From Acetobacteraceae bacterium (lineage in GTDB: Bacteria; Pseudomonadota; Alphaproteobacteria; Acetobacterales; Acetobacteraceae): 64,000 bases of DNA. Of the stretch, positions 1 to 8,059 are shown piece after piece. The position numbers were made by a program, and so were the translations under genes. The stretch covers positions 1-64,000 of the forward strand of contig JAKFUL010000012.1 in the NCBI GenBank assembly GCA_021732665.1. The letters are read 5' to 3'. How positions within the stretch are numbered: the stretch's first letter is position 1; each line of letters starts with the position of its first letter. The notes under the pieces were generated by a model. It was not told the origin of the DNA, did not search any database, and was given only the letters and a program-made list of their open reading frames with translations.

Positions 1-1
1 G

Positions 2-184
2 GCCTGGGCGGTGGGGCTGCTGCTGTGGGGGGCGAAGCTTTTCGGCCTGGCATTCGCGCTGGCGGTGTTCGAGAGCGCCATCGCCAAGCTGCGGGTGTTC
101 CGGGTGCCGGAATTCCTGGGGGTGGCGCTGCTGCTGGCGGCGCTTGCCGTGGCGCTGCTCTTCGTCTCGACGGGGCTCGCTTGA
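2..184 (+). CDS. HyfC/NuoH-like membrane subunit, C-terminal fragment
   Basis: This is the last 60 codons of a gene that begins before the window. It shows two hydrophobic segments separated by a charged loop, AKLRVFRVPEFLG. That loop is typical of the end of HyfC/HycD/NuoH-type proteins, the membrane subunit that anchors the hydrophilic arm in complex I-like enzymes. The stop codon overlaps the next start by one base (TGATG), so it is the proximal part of the operon that runs to 4537. The assignment rests on a short fragment plus its neighbours. Confidence 0.7.
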   Translation, partial: AWAVGLLLWGAKLFGLAFALAVFESAIAKLRVFRVPEFLGVALLLAALAVALLFVSTGLA

Positions 185-843
185 TGGGCACCCTCGCCTA
201 TGACATCGCGCATGTGCTGGGGGGGGCGATGCTGCTTTGCTCCTTCCTGCTGCTGTCGCAACGTCGCCTTGCGGCGTTGATCTGGCTGCTGGCGGCCCAA
301 GGGCTGCTGCTGGCCATGGCGGCGGGGTGGCAGGGCTATGCCCAGGGGGCGGGGCATCTGTATGTCTCGGCGCTGATCGCTCTGGTCGCGAAGGGCGTGG
401 CCATTCCCTGGGCGCTGCATGCCGCCATCCGCCGCATCGGCGGCGCGGAGGCCGATGCCGGGCTGCACACCATGCCCGCCTTGCTGCTGGGCGGCGCCAT
501 GGTGGCACTGGCCATATTGGTGGCACTGCCCGTCTCCACCGGCAGCCGGGTGCTGACGCGCGAGGACCTGGCCATAGCCCTCTCCATCCTGCTGCTGGGC
601 CTGCTGATGATGTGCTCGCGCCGCCACGCCCTGGCCCAGGCCGCGGGGCTGCTGAGCATGGAGAACGCGCTGATGCTGGCCGCGGTGGGCGCCGCGGGGA
701 TGCCGCTGGTGGTGGAGATCTCCGCCGCCGGCCTCGTACTGGTGGTGACGGCGCTGGCCGGGTTGTTCGGCATGCGCATGCGCGAGCATGTGGCGACGCT
801 GGACACCGGCGTGCTCGACACCCATCGCGGCGACCCGCACTGA
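184..843 (+). CDS. HyfE-like membrane subunit (hydrogenase-4 component E family)
   Basis: This 219-residue protein is almost entirely membrane-spanning, with about seven hydrophobic segments. The second half carries GLLSMENALML, which resembles the NuoK/HyfE motif with a glutamate inside a helix, as expected of a proton-translocation channel. HyfE proteins are a fusion-like NuoK relative found in group 4 hydrogenases and in Ehr complexes. The ATG at 184 is chosen because it overlaps the upstream stop. An in-frame extension to base 25 would run through the upstream gene in another frame and is rejected. The gene is coupled downstream by another one-base overlap. Confidence 0.8.
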   Translation: MGTLAYDIAHVLGGAMLLCSFLLLSQRRLAALIWLLAAQGLLLAMAAGWQGYAQGAGHLYVSALIALVAKGVAIPWALHAAIRRIGGAEADAGLHTMPALLLGGAMVALAILVALPVSTGSRVLTREDLAIALSILLLGLLMMCSRRHALAQAAGLLSMENALMLAAVGAAGMPLVVEISAAGLVLVVTALAGLFGMRMREHVATLDTGVLDTHRGDPH

Positions 844-2222
844 TGTGGGCCGTCCTCATCCCCGCCCTCGGCGCCGCGCTGCTCCCGTTGCTGCCGCGAT
901 ACGCGGCGGCGCTGAACATCGCGATTTCCGCCGCCACCCTGGCCGCGGTGCTGGCCCTGGCCACGCAGCCCTTCGCCCTCGAGGGCTGGCTGCGCGCCGA
1001 TGCGCTGAACCTTCCCCTGGTGCTGGTGGCGGGCATTGTCGGCCTGGCCACGGCGGTGTTTTCCGCGCACGAGGCGGTGGAAAACTCCCGGCAATACCAC
1101 GCCGCCTTCCAGGGTTTCTGCGCCGCCAACATGCTGGCCCTGTTGTCGGACAATATGGGCCTGATGTGGGTGGCGATCGAGGCGGCGACGCTGGCCTCGG
1201 TGGTAATGGTCGCCAGCCCGCGCAGCACGGCGGCACTTGAGGCCGCCTGGAAATTCTTCATCCTCTGCGGCGTGGGCATCGCGCTTGCCCTGTTCGGGAC
1301 CATCGTGTTGCAGATGGCGGTGCCGGCGGCCGGGCTGTCCTTCGCGGCGCTGCGGGCGGGTGCCGCTTCGGCCGATGCCGGGCTGCTCAACCTCGCCTTC
1401 ATCCTGCTGCTGGTGGGGTATGGCACCAAGTGCGGGCTCGTGCCGCTGCACAACTGGCTGCCGGATGCGCATGCCGAGGGGCCGGTGCCGATCACCGCCG
1501 TGCTCTCGGGCCTGCTGCTGACCACGGCGATGCATGCCGTGCTGCGGGCCAAGGCGGTGGTGGGGGGCAATCCGGGCGTGATCTCGCCCGGCACTTTTCT
1601 GCTCGTGCTGGGCGTGGGCACGCTGCTGCTGGCGGCGTTTTCCCTTTGGCGGCGGCGTGACATCAGGCGCTTCTTCGCCTGGTCCTCGATCAAGCATATG
1701 GGGATCGCGGCCATCGCCTTCGGGCTGGGCGGGCCGGCGGGGAACCTGGCGGGGCTGATCCATCTGCTGGGCCATGCGCTGGTGAAGAGCGCCGTGTTCA
1801 TCGGCGTGGGTGCGGCCATCACGTTGAAGGGCTCGCAGCGCATCGCCGAGATCGGTGGCCTCGTCGCCTCCAGCCCCGCGCTGGGCTGGGCGTTGGGGCT
1901 GGCGGTGCTGGGGGCGGCGGGGCTGCCGCCCTTCATGCTCTTCGCCAGCGAATTTCTGCTGGTGACCAGCGCCGGGCGGCAAAATGCCTGGCTGCTGGCG
2001 CCGCTGCTGCTGGGGCTGCTGGTCGGTGCGGCGGCGCTGGTGCGGGTGGCGCAAAGGCTTTGCCTGGGCCCGGCCACGCCTGATGCACCGGGCGCCGCGC
2101 GGCCCGGGCTGCTGGTGCTGCTGCCGCTATGGGGCCTGTTGTTGGTGGCGCTGCTCGGCACGCTGGCCATGCCCGCGCCCATCGCCGAGATGCTGCGCGC
2201 CGCGGCCGAGGTGCCGCGATGA
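843..2222 (+). CDS. HyfF-like proton-pumping antiporter subunit (NuoL/M/N family)
   Basis: This 459-residue polytopic protein has about 13-14 predicted helices and belongs to the Mrp/NuoN family of H+-translocating subunits. The key charged residues of that family are present. A helix glutamate lies at E113 in WVAIEAATL, a lysine at K196 in YGTKCGLVPLHNWLPDAH, and another lysine in LGHALVKSAVF. The motif PLHNWLPDAHAEGP is a clear family signature. Its length fits HyfF rather than the longer NuoL. Start and stop both overlap the neighbouring genes, so it belongs to the same operon. In a complete enzyme it would couple electron transfer in the peripheral arm to ion pumping. Confidence 0.85.
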   Translation: MWAVLIPALGAALLPLLPRYAAALNIAISAATLAAVLALATQPFALEGWLRADALNLPLVLVAGIVGLATAVFSAHEAVENSRQYHAAFQGFCAANMLALLSDNMGLMWVAIEAATLASVVMVASPRSTAALEAAWKFFILCGVGIALALFGTIVLQMAVPAAGLSFAALRAGAASADAGLLNLAFILLLVGYGTKCGLVPLHNWLPDAHAEGPVPITAVLSGLLLTTAMHAVLRAKAVVGGNPGVISPGTFLLVLGVGTLLLAAFSLWRRRDIRRFFAWSSIKHMGIAAIAFGLGGPAGNLAGLIHLLGHALVKSAVFIGVGAAITLKGSQRIAEIGGLVASSPALGWALGLAVLGAAGLPPFMLFASEFLLVTSAGRQNAWLLAPLLLGLLVGAAALVRVAQRLCLGPATPDAPGAARPGLLVLLPLWGLLLVALLGTLAMPAPIAEMLRAAAEVPR

Positions 2223-3649
2223 CCCGCCTCTCCGAACGCGCCTGGGCCGCGCTGGCCGAGCAAAGCCCACCGCTGCTGGCGATGTGGGCCGAGCCCGCCA
2301 TGGTCCATGCCGCCTTCTGGCATGAAGGTGCTACGCTGCTGCACAGCTGCGCGACGCCCGAGGGGCGCTTCGCCTCGCTCTCTGCCCTGCACCCCTCGGC
2401 GGCCTGGTTCGAGCGCGCGATCCACGACCTCTGGGGCCTGGAGGCGGTGGGAACCATCGATGGCCGGCCCTGGCTGGATCATGGCCGCTGGCCCATCCTC
2501 AACCCGATGTCCGCGCGGCCGGTGCGCCACGGCACCGCGCCGCCGCAGCCGGAATTTTTGCCCACCCTGGGCGAGGGCGTGCACCAGATAGCCGTCGGCC
2601 CCGTCCATGCCGGCATCATCGAGCCCGGGCATTTCCGCTTCCACGTCGTGGGCGAGACGCTGGTGCGGCTGGAAGCCCGGCTGGGATACACCCACAAGGG
2701 CACGCTGAGCCTCATGCTCGGCAAGTCGCCGCGCGCCGCCGCGCGTTTTCCCGCCCGGCTTTCTGGCGATTCCACCGTGGCGCATTCCCTGGCCTTCGCG
2801 CTGGCCGCCGAGCAGGCGACGGGCGGCGCCCCGCCCCCCCGCGCCATCGCGCTCCGCGCCGCCATGGCCGAACTGGAGCGCGTGGCCAACCACCTCAACG
2901 ACTGGGGTTTTATTTGCAACGACGCCGCCTTCCCCGCCATCCACGCCCGCACCGGGGCACTCCGGGAAGCCCTGCTGCGCGCCTGCCACGCCGCCTTCGG
3001 CCACCGGCTGATGATGGACCGCATCCTGCCCGGCGGCCTGGCCGTGGATATCGAGCCAGGCGGCATCGCCGTTCTCGCCGACGCACTGGCCATGATCGCC
3101 TCGGAGCTTCCGGCGCTGGAGCGCATCACCGCCTCCCACGCCAGTTTGCAGGACCGCCTGGTCTCCACCGGCATCATCCGCCCGGAGCTGGTGGCACTGC
3201 TCAACGCCGGCGGCGTGGTCGGCCGCGCCTCGGGCCGCGCCTTCGACGCCCGCGCCACCCCCGGATACGCGCCATATGACGAGCTGGAGGTCAGCCCCAT
3301 CACCCGCGATGCCGGCGATGTCGCGGCGCGCCTGGCGGTGCGTGTGGGCGAGATCCATGAGAGCATCCGCATGCTCCGCATCATCCTGGCCAATATCCCC
3401 GACGGCGCCATCCTCACCCCCCTGCCGCAACAGGGCGGCGAGGGTGTTGCGCTGGTTGAGGGTTTTCGCGGCGAATGCCTCTGCTGGCTGCGGCTGGATG
3501 ATGGCGGGCTGATCCAGGGCGCGTTTTTGCGCGACCCCTCCTGGCTGCATTGGCCGCTGCTGGAGGCGGCGGTGCAGGGCAATATCGTCGCCGACTTCCC
3601 GCTGATCAACAAAAGCATCAACGGCTCGTATTCGGGGGTGGATCTGTGA
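2219..3649 (+). CDS. HyfG-like large subunit (NuoC-NuoD fusion) lacking [NiFe] ligands
   Basis: This 476-residue protein joins a short NuoC-like N-terminal domain (about 1-120) to a NuoD/hydrogenase large-subunit domain (about 130-476). The NuoD part is recognisable from RLGYTHKG, TVAHSLAFALAAE and the late EGFRGECLCWLRLDDGG segment. In [NiFe] hydrogenases the first domain contains a CxxC just before the VAHS motif and the C-terminus ends in a second CxxC. Here the corresponding stretches read RLSGDSTVAHS and NKSINGSYSG, with no cysteines. The protein therefore cannot bind the usual NiFe site and is better called an Ehr or complex I-like subunit than a hydrogenase. It overlaps the upstream stop by four bases. 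Confidence 0.85.
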   Translation: MTRLSERAWAALAEQSPPLLAMWAEPAMVHAAFWHEGATLLHSCATPEGRFASLSALHPSAAWFERAIHDLWGLEAVGTIDGRPWLDHGRWPILNPMSARPVRHGTAPPQPEFLPTLGEGVHQIAVGPVHAGIIEPGHFRFHVVGETLVRLEARLGYTHKGTLSLMLGKSPRAAARFPARLSGDSTVAHSLAFALAAEQATGGAPPPRAIALRAAMAELERVANHLNDWGFICNDAAFPAIHARTGALREALLRACHAAFGHRLMMDRILPGGLAVDIEPGGIAVLADALAMIASELPALERITASHASLQDRLVSTGIIRPELVALLNAGGVVGRASGRAFDARATPGYAPYDELEVSPITRDAGDVAARLAVRVGEIHESIRMLRIILANIPDGAILTPLPQQGGEGVALVEGFRGECLCWLRLDDGGLIQGAFLRDPSWLHWPLLEAAVQGNIVADFPLINKSINGSYSGVDL

Positions 3650-4017
3650 GCGTGCAGCTGGAGCCGGCGATTCCCATCCTGCGCATCTTCGATGTCGCCC
3701 GCGCGCGGGAATTCTATGTCGATTTCCTGGGTTTCACCTGGGATTGGGAGCATCGCTTCGACCCCACGGCGCCGCTTTTCGCCCAGGTCTCGCGCGGGAA
3801 GACGCTGCTGTTTCTCAGCGAGCATTTCGGCGATGGCACGCCGGGCAGCCATCTCATCATCCGGATGTCCGGCGTCGATGCACTGCGGGCCGAGATGCAC
3901 GCCAAGGACTACCGCCACGCCCGGCCGGAGATCGAGAAACGCCCCTGGGGGTATCGCGACCTGGCCGTCCACGACCCTTTCGGCAATCGCCTGGTCTTCT
4001 CCGAGGAGTGCGACTGA
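3646..4017 (+). CDS. VOC (glyoxalase/bleomycin-resistance fold) protein
   Basis: This 123-residue protein has the single-domain VOC pattern: an opening PAIPILRIFDVARAREFY, a central PGSHLIIRMS strand and a closing HDPFGNRLVF, a common metal-site region. The GTG start at 3646 overlaps the stop of the large subunit (GTGA), so translation is probably coupled. It lies between the large-subunit gene and the NuoB-like gene of the complex. Glyoxalase-fold proteins are not core subunits of complex I or group 4 hydrogenases, so its role here is unknown. Possibilities are an accessory factor or an unrelated dioxygenase or lactoyl-type enzyme captured into the operon. The exact substrate cannot be read from the sequence. 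Confidence 0.8.
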   Translation: MSVQLEPAIPILRIFDVARAREFYVDFLGFTWDWEHRFDPTAPLFAQVSRGKTLLFLSEHFGDGTPGSHLIIRMSGVDALRAEMHAKDYRHARPEIEKRPWGYRDLAVHDPFGNRLVFSEECD

Positions 4018-4018
4018 G

Positions 4019-4537
4019 ATGCTCTGGCCCCGCCTCGCCAAGCAGCTGATCGCGCGCCCACTGACCGACCCGGCGCCGATGCCCGACGCCGATGAGGTGC
4101 GCGAGCTGGCCGCCCGCCTCGACGCCTCGGCCCGCCGCCGGCTAGGCCGGTCGCTGGCCATCCGCCAGATCGATGCCGGCAGCTGCAATGGCTGTGAGCT
4201 GGAAATCAACGCCACCCAGAACGTGGTGCATGACCTGGAGCGCTTCGGGTTGCGTTTTGTGGCTTCGCCACGCCACGCCGATGTCCTGCTGGTCACCGGC
4301 CCCGTCACCCGCAACATGCGCGAGGCGCTGGAGCGCACCCGCGCCGCCACCCCCGACCCGTGTTTCATCGTGGCCGTCGGCGATTGCGCGGTGGATGGCG
4401 GCGTCTTCAAGGGCAGCTACGCGGTGGAGGGCGGCGTCGACGCCGTGCTGGCGCCCGACCTGCGTGTCCCCGGCTGCCCGCCCACCCCCACACAGATCAT
4501 CCGCGCCCTGCTCACCCTACTGGCCGCGCAGGAGTAG
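4019..4537 (+). CDS. HyfI/NuoB-like small subunit with [4Fe-4S] ligands
   Basis: This 172-residue protein matches the NuoB / hydrogenase small subunit that holds the terminal [4Fe-4S] cluster (N2-equivalent). Four cysteines are in the expected places: C56 and C59 in SCNGCELE, C123 in VGDCAVDGG and C153 in VPGCPPTP. So the iron-sulphur relay is intact even though the partner large subunit has lost its nickel ligands. The ATG at 4019 follows the VOC stop by one base. It is the last gene of the operon. Its 3' end overlaps the convergent transglycosylase gene by 21 bases. No gene for a HyfH-type ferredoxin subunit follows it, so one must be upstream of the window or missing. Confidence 0.85.
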   Translation: MLWPRLAKQLIARPLTDPAPMPDADEVRELAARLDASARRRLGRSLAIRQIDAGSCNGCELEINATQNVVHDLERFGLRFVASPRHADVLLVTGPVTRNMREALERTRAATPDPCFIVAVGDCAVDGGVFKGSYAVEGGVDAVLAPDLRVPGCPPTPTQIIRALLTLLAAQE

Positions 4538-5440
4538 CAGGAAGGAGGGTGTCGCGGGTTCCGGCGGCACCGCGCCGAGCACCGCCAACGCGTCGTTGAA
4601 GAAGCCGCAAAAGGCGTCGGCGTGGAAATGATCGGCACGGCGCGTCTGCACCAGGCCCCAGGGATTTTGTGCCGCGCGAAGGCTGCCGGCATTGTAGGCG
4701 ATGGCGACGAGCGGCGGGTCGAAGCCCGTAGGCACCCGCGCGCTTACCGCCTGGCGGCGGATATAGGCCGCACCCGCGGCCAGCGAGGTCTCGGGCTGCA
4801 GCAGCCTGGCGCGGTCGAGCTTGGGGTCCGCAAGCGCCTCGCGCGCCGTGGAGATCAGCGTCTGCATCAGGCCGGGGGAGACACGGTTCGGGGTGGTCGC
4901 GTCATCGAGATAGCCCGGCTCCTCCCGCACCGCATCGGCGCGGCCGCCGCTTTCGGTGCAGGCGGTGGCCAGCAGCAATTCCACCGGCACTCCCTGGGCC
5001 TGCGCCACGCGCTGCATGGCCTGTCCATGCGCGGCCCAGGCGCGGGCGGCGGTGGGGGTGCCGGCGCGGGAAAGTTCGCCATCCACAACAATGCCGGTTT
5101 CGGACAAATGCCATTGCCGGGCCGCGCCGCCCACCGGCGCGCCATGCGGGGCGCGCAGCCGTGCCAGGTAGGGCAGCAGCACCGCCCGCCAATCCGGCGT
5201 GGTGGTGGCGGGCGGCGCGGCCGCCATCAGCGCCCCCCAGGTGGCGGGGCCGATCACCCCATCGGCCAGCAGCCCGCGGGCGCGCTGAAAGGCCAGCACC
5301 GCATCACGCGTGGCGGGGCCGAAAATGCCATCGGCCGGCAGCACCTGGCCGGCACGTCGCAGCGCCTGCTGCGCCTGGCGCACATCGGCGCCGCGCAGCA
5401 GCGGGAAACGGAAACTGAGCGTGCGGTCGAGCGGGATCAT
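4517..5440 (-). CDS. Peptidoglycan-binding lytic transglycosylase
   Basis: This 307-residue protein has two domains. Residues 1-75 are a PG_binding_1 domain (LRGADVRQAQQALRRAG, DGIFGPATRDAVLAFQ). Residues 140-270 are an SLT-type lysozyme-like domain with the catalytic glutamate E163 in ACTESGG, the GLMQ motif at 190-193 and the AYNAG motif at 248-252. It probably cuts the glycan strand of peptidoglycan. No signal peptide is visible, so export needs another route, as in phage endolysins. The start at 5440 is chosen because it overlaps the stop of the upstream lipoprotein gene (ATGA). It is the third gene of a coupled cassette. Confidence 0.8.
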   Translation of the reverse strand: MIPLDRTLSFRFPLLRGADVRQAQQALRRAGQVLPADGIFGPATRDAVLAFQRARGLLADGVIGPATWGALMAAAPPATTTPDWRAVLLPYLARLRAPHGAPVGGAARQWHLSETGIVVDGELSRAGTPTAARAWAAHGQAMQRVAQAQGVPVELLLATACTESGGRADAVREEPGYLDDATTPNRVSPGLMQTLISTAREALADPKLDRARLLQPETSLAAGAAYIRRQAVSARVPTGFDPPLVAIAYNAGSLRAAQNPWGLVQTRRADHFHADAFCGFFNDALAVLGAVPPEPATPSFLLLLRGQ

Positions 5441-5904
5441 CGCGGGCCTCCATCGATCAGGGCTTGCGCCCGGGTGGTGAGCAATTCCGAGCCGGCGGCC
5501 CGCGCCGCCGCCAGCGCCTCGCGCCCGAAGCGCGGATGATCGACGTTTGCGGACAAATACCCGGCGCAGATCAGCGCCTGGGCATGGCCCGCGGCCAAGG
5601 CGGGGCCGCCATTGGTCCGGCGGGCGGCGTGATAGGCCGCCACGGCGCAATCGAGATCACCGCGCGCGGACAAACCAGGGCAGGCGGCGCGGGGCGCGCG
5701 GGCGGCCATCGCCCGGGCCATGCAGGCCTCGGCCCGGCGGGCGTGGAGCTGCGGGCAGGCGGGGTGGCCCTGCGGGCATTCCACTGGCTGCGTCGCCGCC
5801 AGGGCCGGGTTCTCCTGCCAGCGCGCGAGCTGCGCCAGCGGCGGGTCCAGCACCGAGGCCAGCGGCGCGCAGCCGGCCAGCAGAAGCAGCAGCAACCGGC
5901 TCAT
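5437..5904 (-). CDS. Small cysteine-rich lipoprotein, unknown function
   Basis: This 155-residue protein starts with a short signal sequence and a clear lipobox, LLLLLLAGC, so it should be lipidated at C12. The rest is alanine-rich and contains further cysteines (VECPQGHPACP, AACPGL, DLDCAV, ALICAG) that could form disulphides. I recognise no domain. Both ends overlap the neighbouring genes by four bases, tying it to the membrane protein upstream and the transglycosylase downstream. In some phage and toxin-release cassettes a small lipoprotein accompanies a muralytic enzyme (a spanin-like arrangement), but nothing in this sequence proves that role. Confidence 0.65.
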   Translation of the reverse strand: MSRLLLLLLAGCAPLASVLDPPLAQLARWQENPALAATQPVECPQGHPACPQLHARRAEACMARAMAARAPRAACPGLSARGDLDCAVAAYHAARRTNGGPALAAGHAQALICAGYLSANVDHPRFGREALAAARAAGSELLTTRAQALIDGGPR

Positions 5905-7286
5905 GGCGTGATCTCCCGCAGGATCTGCATCGGGTCCTGCCGGGTCTCGCGCATGCGGCCCAGCAGCAGGGTCAGGGCTTCCAGCGCCGCGCGCTGTTCC
6001 GGCGTGCCGGGCTGGGCGCGCAGGGCGGCGGGGTCGGTCGCTTCGGGGCGCAGCGCGGGGGCGGCGGTGGCAAGTTGGGCGGCCACGCCGCGCAGCGCCT
6101 CGGCCGAGACATCCTGTGTCGCCTCGCCCTCCAGCAGCGCCCGGCGGTATTCCACCAACCCCTGCTCCACCTCAGCCAGGCCGGAAAAACGGCCCTGGCC
6201 CCAGCTGGCCCAGATGCGCGCCGCGCCGTCATCGCGCAGCGCCATGTCCAGCAATTCGGCGGCGAAGCCCGGGGTCTCGCGCAGCGAGGCCAGGGCCTGG
6301 GCGAAGATCGGCGTCAGGCGCGAAAGCGCCTCATCGGGGGTGATGGCGCCGGGGTCGAACAGGGCGGGGTCGTGCGGCGCCTCCAGCACGCCAGCCTGCC
6401 ACCGCCGCCAGGCGCCGGCCGAGAGCGACCAGCCCAGCCCCAGCAGCAGTGCCACCCCCGCCAGCGGCCCGCCGGCCACGCCGGGCAGCAGGGGGGCGGC
6501 CATGCGCAGAACTGCCGCGAAGGGCCCGCCGGCGCCGGTCAGCGCCGCGGTGGCACCGGCCACGGCCGAGATGTCGGGCGGGCTTTTCCGCGCGGCACCC
6601 AGCGCCGCGCGGGCCTGGTGCAGCAGCGCGCCGGCGTTTTCCGGGAGGATCCCCGGCGGCAGGGCAGCGCCGAAATTCTGTACCAGCTCCTCGGCCAGCG
6701 CGGTGTGGCGCTCCAGCCGGGCGAGCAGCTCGGCCTCGCGGCCGGGGCGGGTAGCGGCCTCGGTGGCGGCCTCTATCGCGGTGGTCGTGCTCTGGCGGAG
6801 GGTCTCGTGCGCGCGTTGCTCGGTGGTCAGCGCCTCGGCCACGCGGCGATTGGCCTGCACATCCGGGGTCACGCCGCGGGCGCCGAAATAATAGCCGAAG
6901 ACGCCGGCGATGATGCCGTTCACATAACCAGCCACGGCGTCGGACAGACCCAGCGCGGCGGCGAAGAGCAGCAGCGGCAGGCCGACCACGCCGACGATCA
7001 GGGCGAGGATGGCGCGCACCGTGCCCTCGGGCAGGGCCATGGGCAGGTCGCGCAGCGCCGCGATCTGCTCGCTGGTGGTGCCCGGCGCCGCCAGGAAGGC
7101 GAAGCTGCGGGCGGAGAGCCACCAGAGGAAGCCTGCGAAGGCGACGCCGACCAGGAATATAAGAACAGCCACGATGAGGGTGGGCGTGGCGCCGTCGCCG
7201 GCCTGGGGCAGCATCAGCACCCCGCCGGCGCCAGCCATCGCTGCGAAAATCAGGGAAATCAGGGAACGTAGGGCAGTCGGGGGCAT
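5901..7286 (-). CDS. Multi-pass membrane protein with long soluble tail, unknown function
   Basis: This 461-residue protein has four hydrophobic segments near residues 7-27, 36-58, 91-113 and 117-137. A predicted soluble, alanine-rich helical region follows, with a further hydrophobic stretch (PFAAVLRMAAPLLPGVAGGP through GLGWSL) in the middle. No family is recognised. The start at 7286 is chosen because AGGAG sits eight bases upstream. A longer start at 7316 has only a weak Shine-Dalgarno sequence. It heads a cassette with a lipoprotein and a transglycosylase, each coupled by ATGA overlap, so it may help deliver or control the muralytic enzyme. That is inference from position only. Confidence 0.6.
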   Translation of the reverse strand: MPPTALRSLISLIFAAMAGAGGVLMLPQAGDGATPTLIVAVLIFLVGVAFAGFLWWLSARSFAFLAAPGTTSEQIAALRDLPMALPEGTVRAILALIVGVVGLPLLLFAAALGLSDAVAGYVNGIIAGVFGYYFGARGVTPDVQANRRVAEALTTEQRAHETLRQSTTTAIEAATEAATRPGREAELLARLERHTALAEELVQNFGAALPPGILPENAGALLHQARAALGAARKSPPDISAVAGATAALTGAGGPFAAVLRMAAPLLPGVAGGPLAGVALLLGLGWSLSAGAWRRWQAGVLEAPHDPALFDPGAITPDEALSRLTPIFAQALASLRETPGFAAELLDMALRDDGAARIWASWGQGRFSGLAEVEQGLVEYRRALLEGEATQDVSAEALRGVAAQLATAAPALRPEATDPAALRAQPGTPEQRAALEALTLLLGRMRETRQDPMQILREITP

Positions 7287-7411
7287 GCGCCTGGCTCCTA
7301 TCTGGAGATACGGCACATAATCCTACTTGAAGAACAAAGCAAGAATTATTTGTTCAGTTTGGCGGCCCCCGCCGCTCGTGCTACCCCGCGCGGGAATTCA
7401 AGGAACCCACC

Positions 7412-7891
7412 ATGTCCGACACCCCGCCCGCCGCCCATACCGCCCCCCCGGGTCCGCTGATCCTCAACATGCAATACACCAAGGATCTCAGCTTCGAGGT
7501 CCCCGGGGCGCCTGCCATCTTCGCCACGCTGCGCGAGACGCCGCAGATCGACCTGCAGCTCGACGTCCAGGCGCGGCCCATCGAGGATGGGCAGAATCTT
7601 TTCGAGGTGACCCTGGACATCCGCGCCGATGCCCGGGCGCAGGACCAGGTCTGCTTCATCGCCGAACTGACCTATTGCGGCATCTTCACCGTGAATGTGC
7701 CCGAGCAGGATCTGGAGCCGGTGCTGCTGGTGGAATGCCCCCGCCTGCTCTTCCCTTTCGCCCGCAACATCCTGGCCGAGGTGACGCGCGATGGCGGCTT
7801 CCCGCCGGTCTTCCTGAACCCGATCGACTTCGTGGCGCTGTGGCAGAACCGCCGCGGCCAGGCGATGGAAACCCCAGTGGGTAACGCCTGA
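7412..7891 (+). CDS. secB: Protein-export chaperone SecB
   Basis: This 159-residue protein is SecB, the cytosolic tetrameric chaperone that keeps preproteins unfolded and hands them to SecA. Family signatures are clear: LNMQYTKDLSFEVP near the N-terminus, LFEVTLDI, FIAELTYCGIF, LLVECPRLLFPFARNI and PVFLNPIDF. The length is normal. An AAGGA sequence precedes the ATG at 7412. It diverges from the membrane-protein gene ending the envelope cassette, with a 125-base shared promoter region that is A/T-richer than the surroundings. A MITE-like element begins just after its stop codon. Confidence 0.97.
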   Translation: MSDTPPAAHTAPPGPLILNMQYTKDLSFEVPGAPAIFATLRETPQIDLQLDVQARPIEDGQNLFEVTLDIRADARAQDQVCFIAELTYCGIFTVNVPEQDLEPVLLVECPRLLFPFARNILAEVTRDGGFPPVFLNPIDFVALWQNRRGQAMETPVGNA

Positions 7892-7897
7892 CCTTTA

Positions 7898-8059
7898 GGG
7901 CCTGTGGACATTTGGCACCGGGATGCGGTCAGCGAGTGATTTTTCGTCCCTGGCAGGCGGAATGACGCGGCGATGGCTTTCCATCGGCGCGGCATGACAA
8001 CGCACCAGGGGCGGAAAAGCACCGCTGAACGCGCCCGCAGGCCAATTGTCCACAGGCCC
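7898..8059. mobile_element. MITE-like element with 19-bp terminal inverted repeats and TA flanks
   Basis: The left end GGGCCTGTGGACATTTGGC (7898-7916) and the reverse complement of the right end (8041-8059) match over 19 bases with one mismatch. Both ends are flanked by TA (7896-7897 and 8060-8061), giving a perfect outer match TTAGGGCC / GGCCCTAA. The 162-base element contains no credible gene. This fits a non-autonomous element mobilised by an IS transposase that duplicates TA. IS5-family (IS427-like) and IS630-type elements do this, and the GGGCCTGT ends resemble the former. No related full-length IS lies in the window. The right edge forms the stop codon of the convergent TPR gene. Confidence 0.75.

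Noticed and set aside
2219-4537. Annotation of the first operon as an active formate hydrogenlyase or hydrogenase-4
   Set aside because: The large subunit lacks both CxxC motifs that bind nickel, so hydrogenase activity is not supported.
4517-7286. Prophage remnant
   Set aside because: Only the endolysin-like gene is phage-like; there is no integrase, capsid, tail or attachment repeat nearby.
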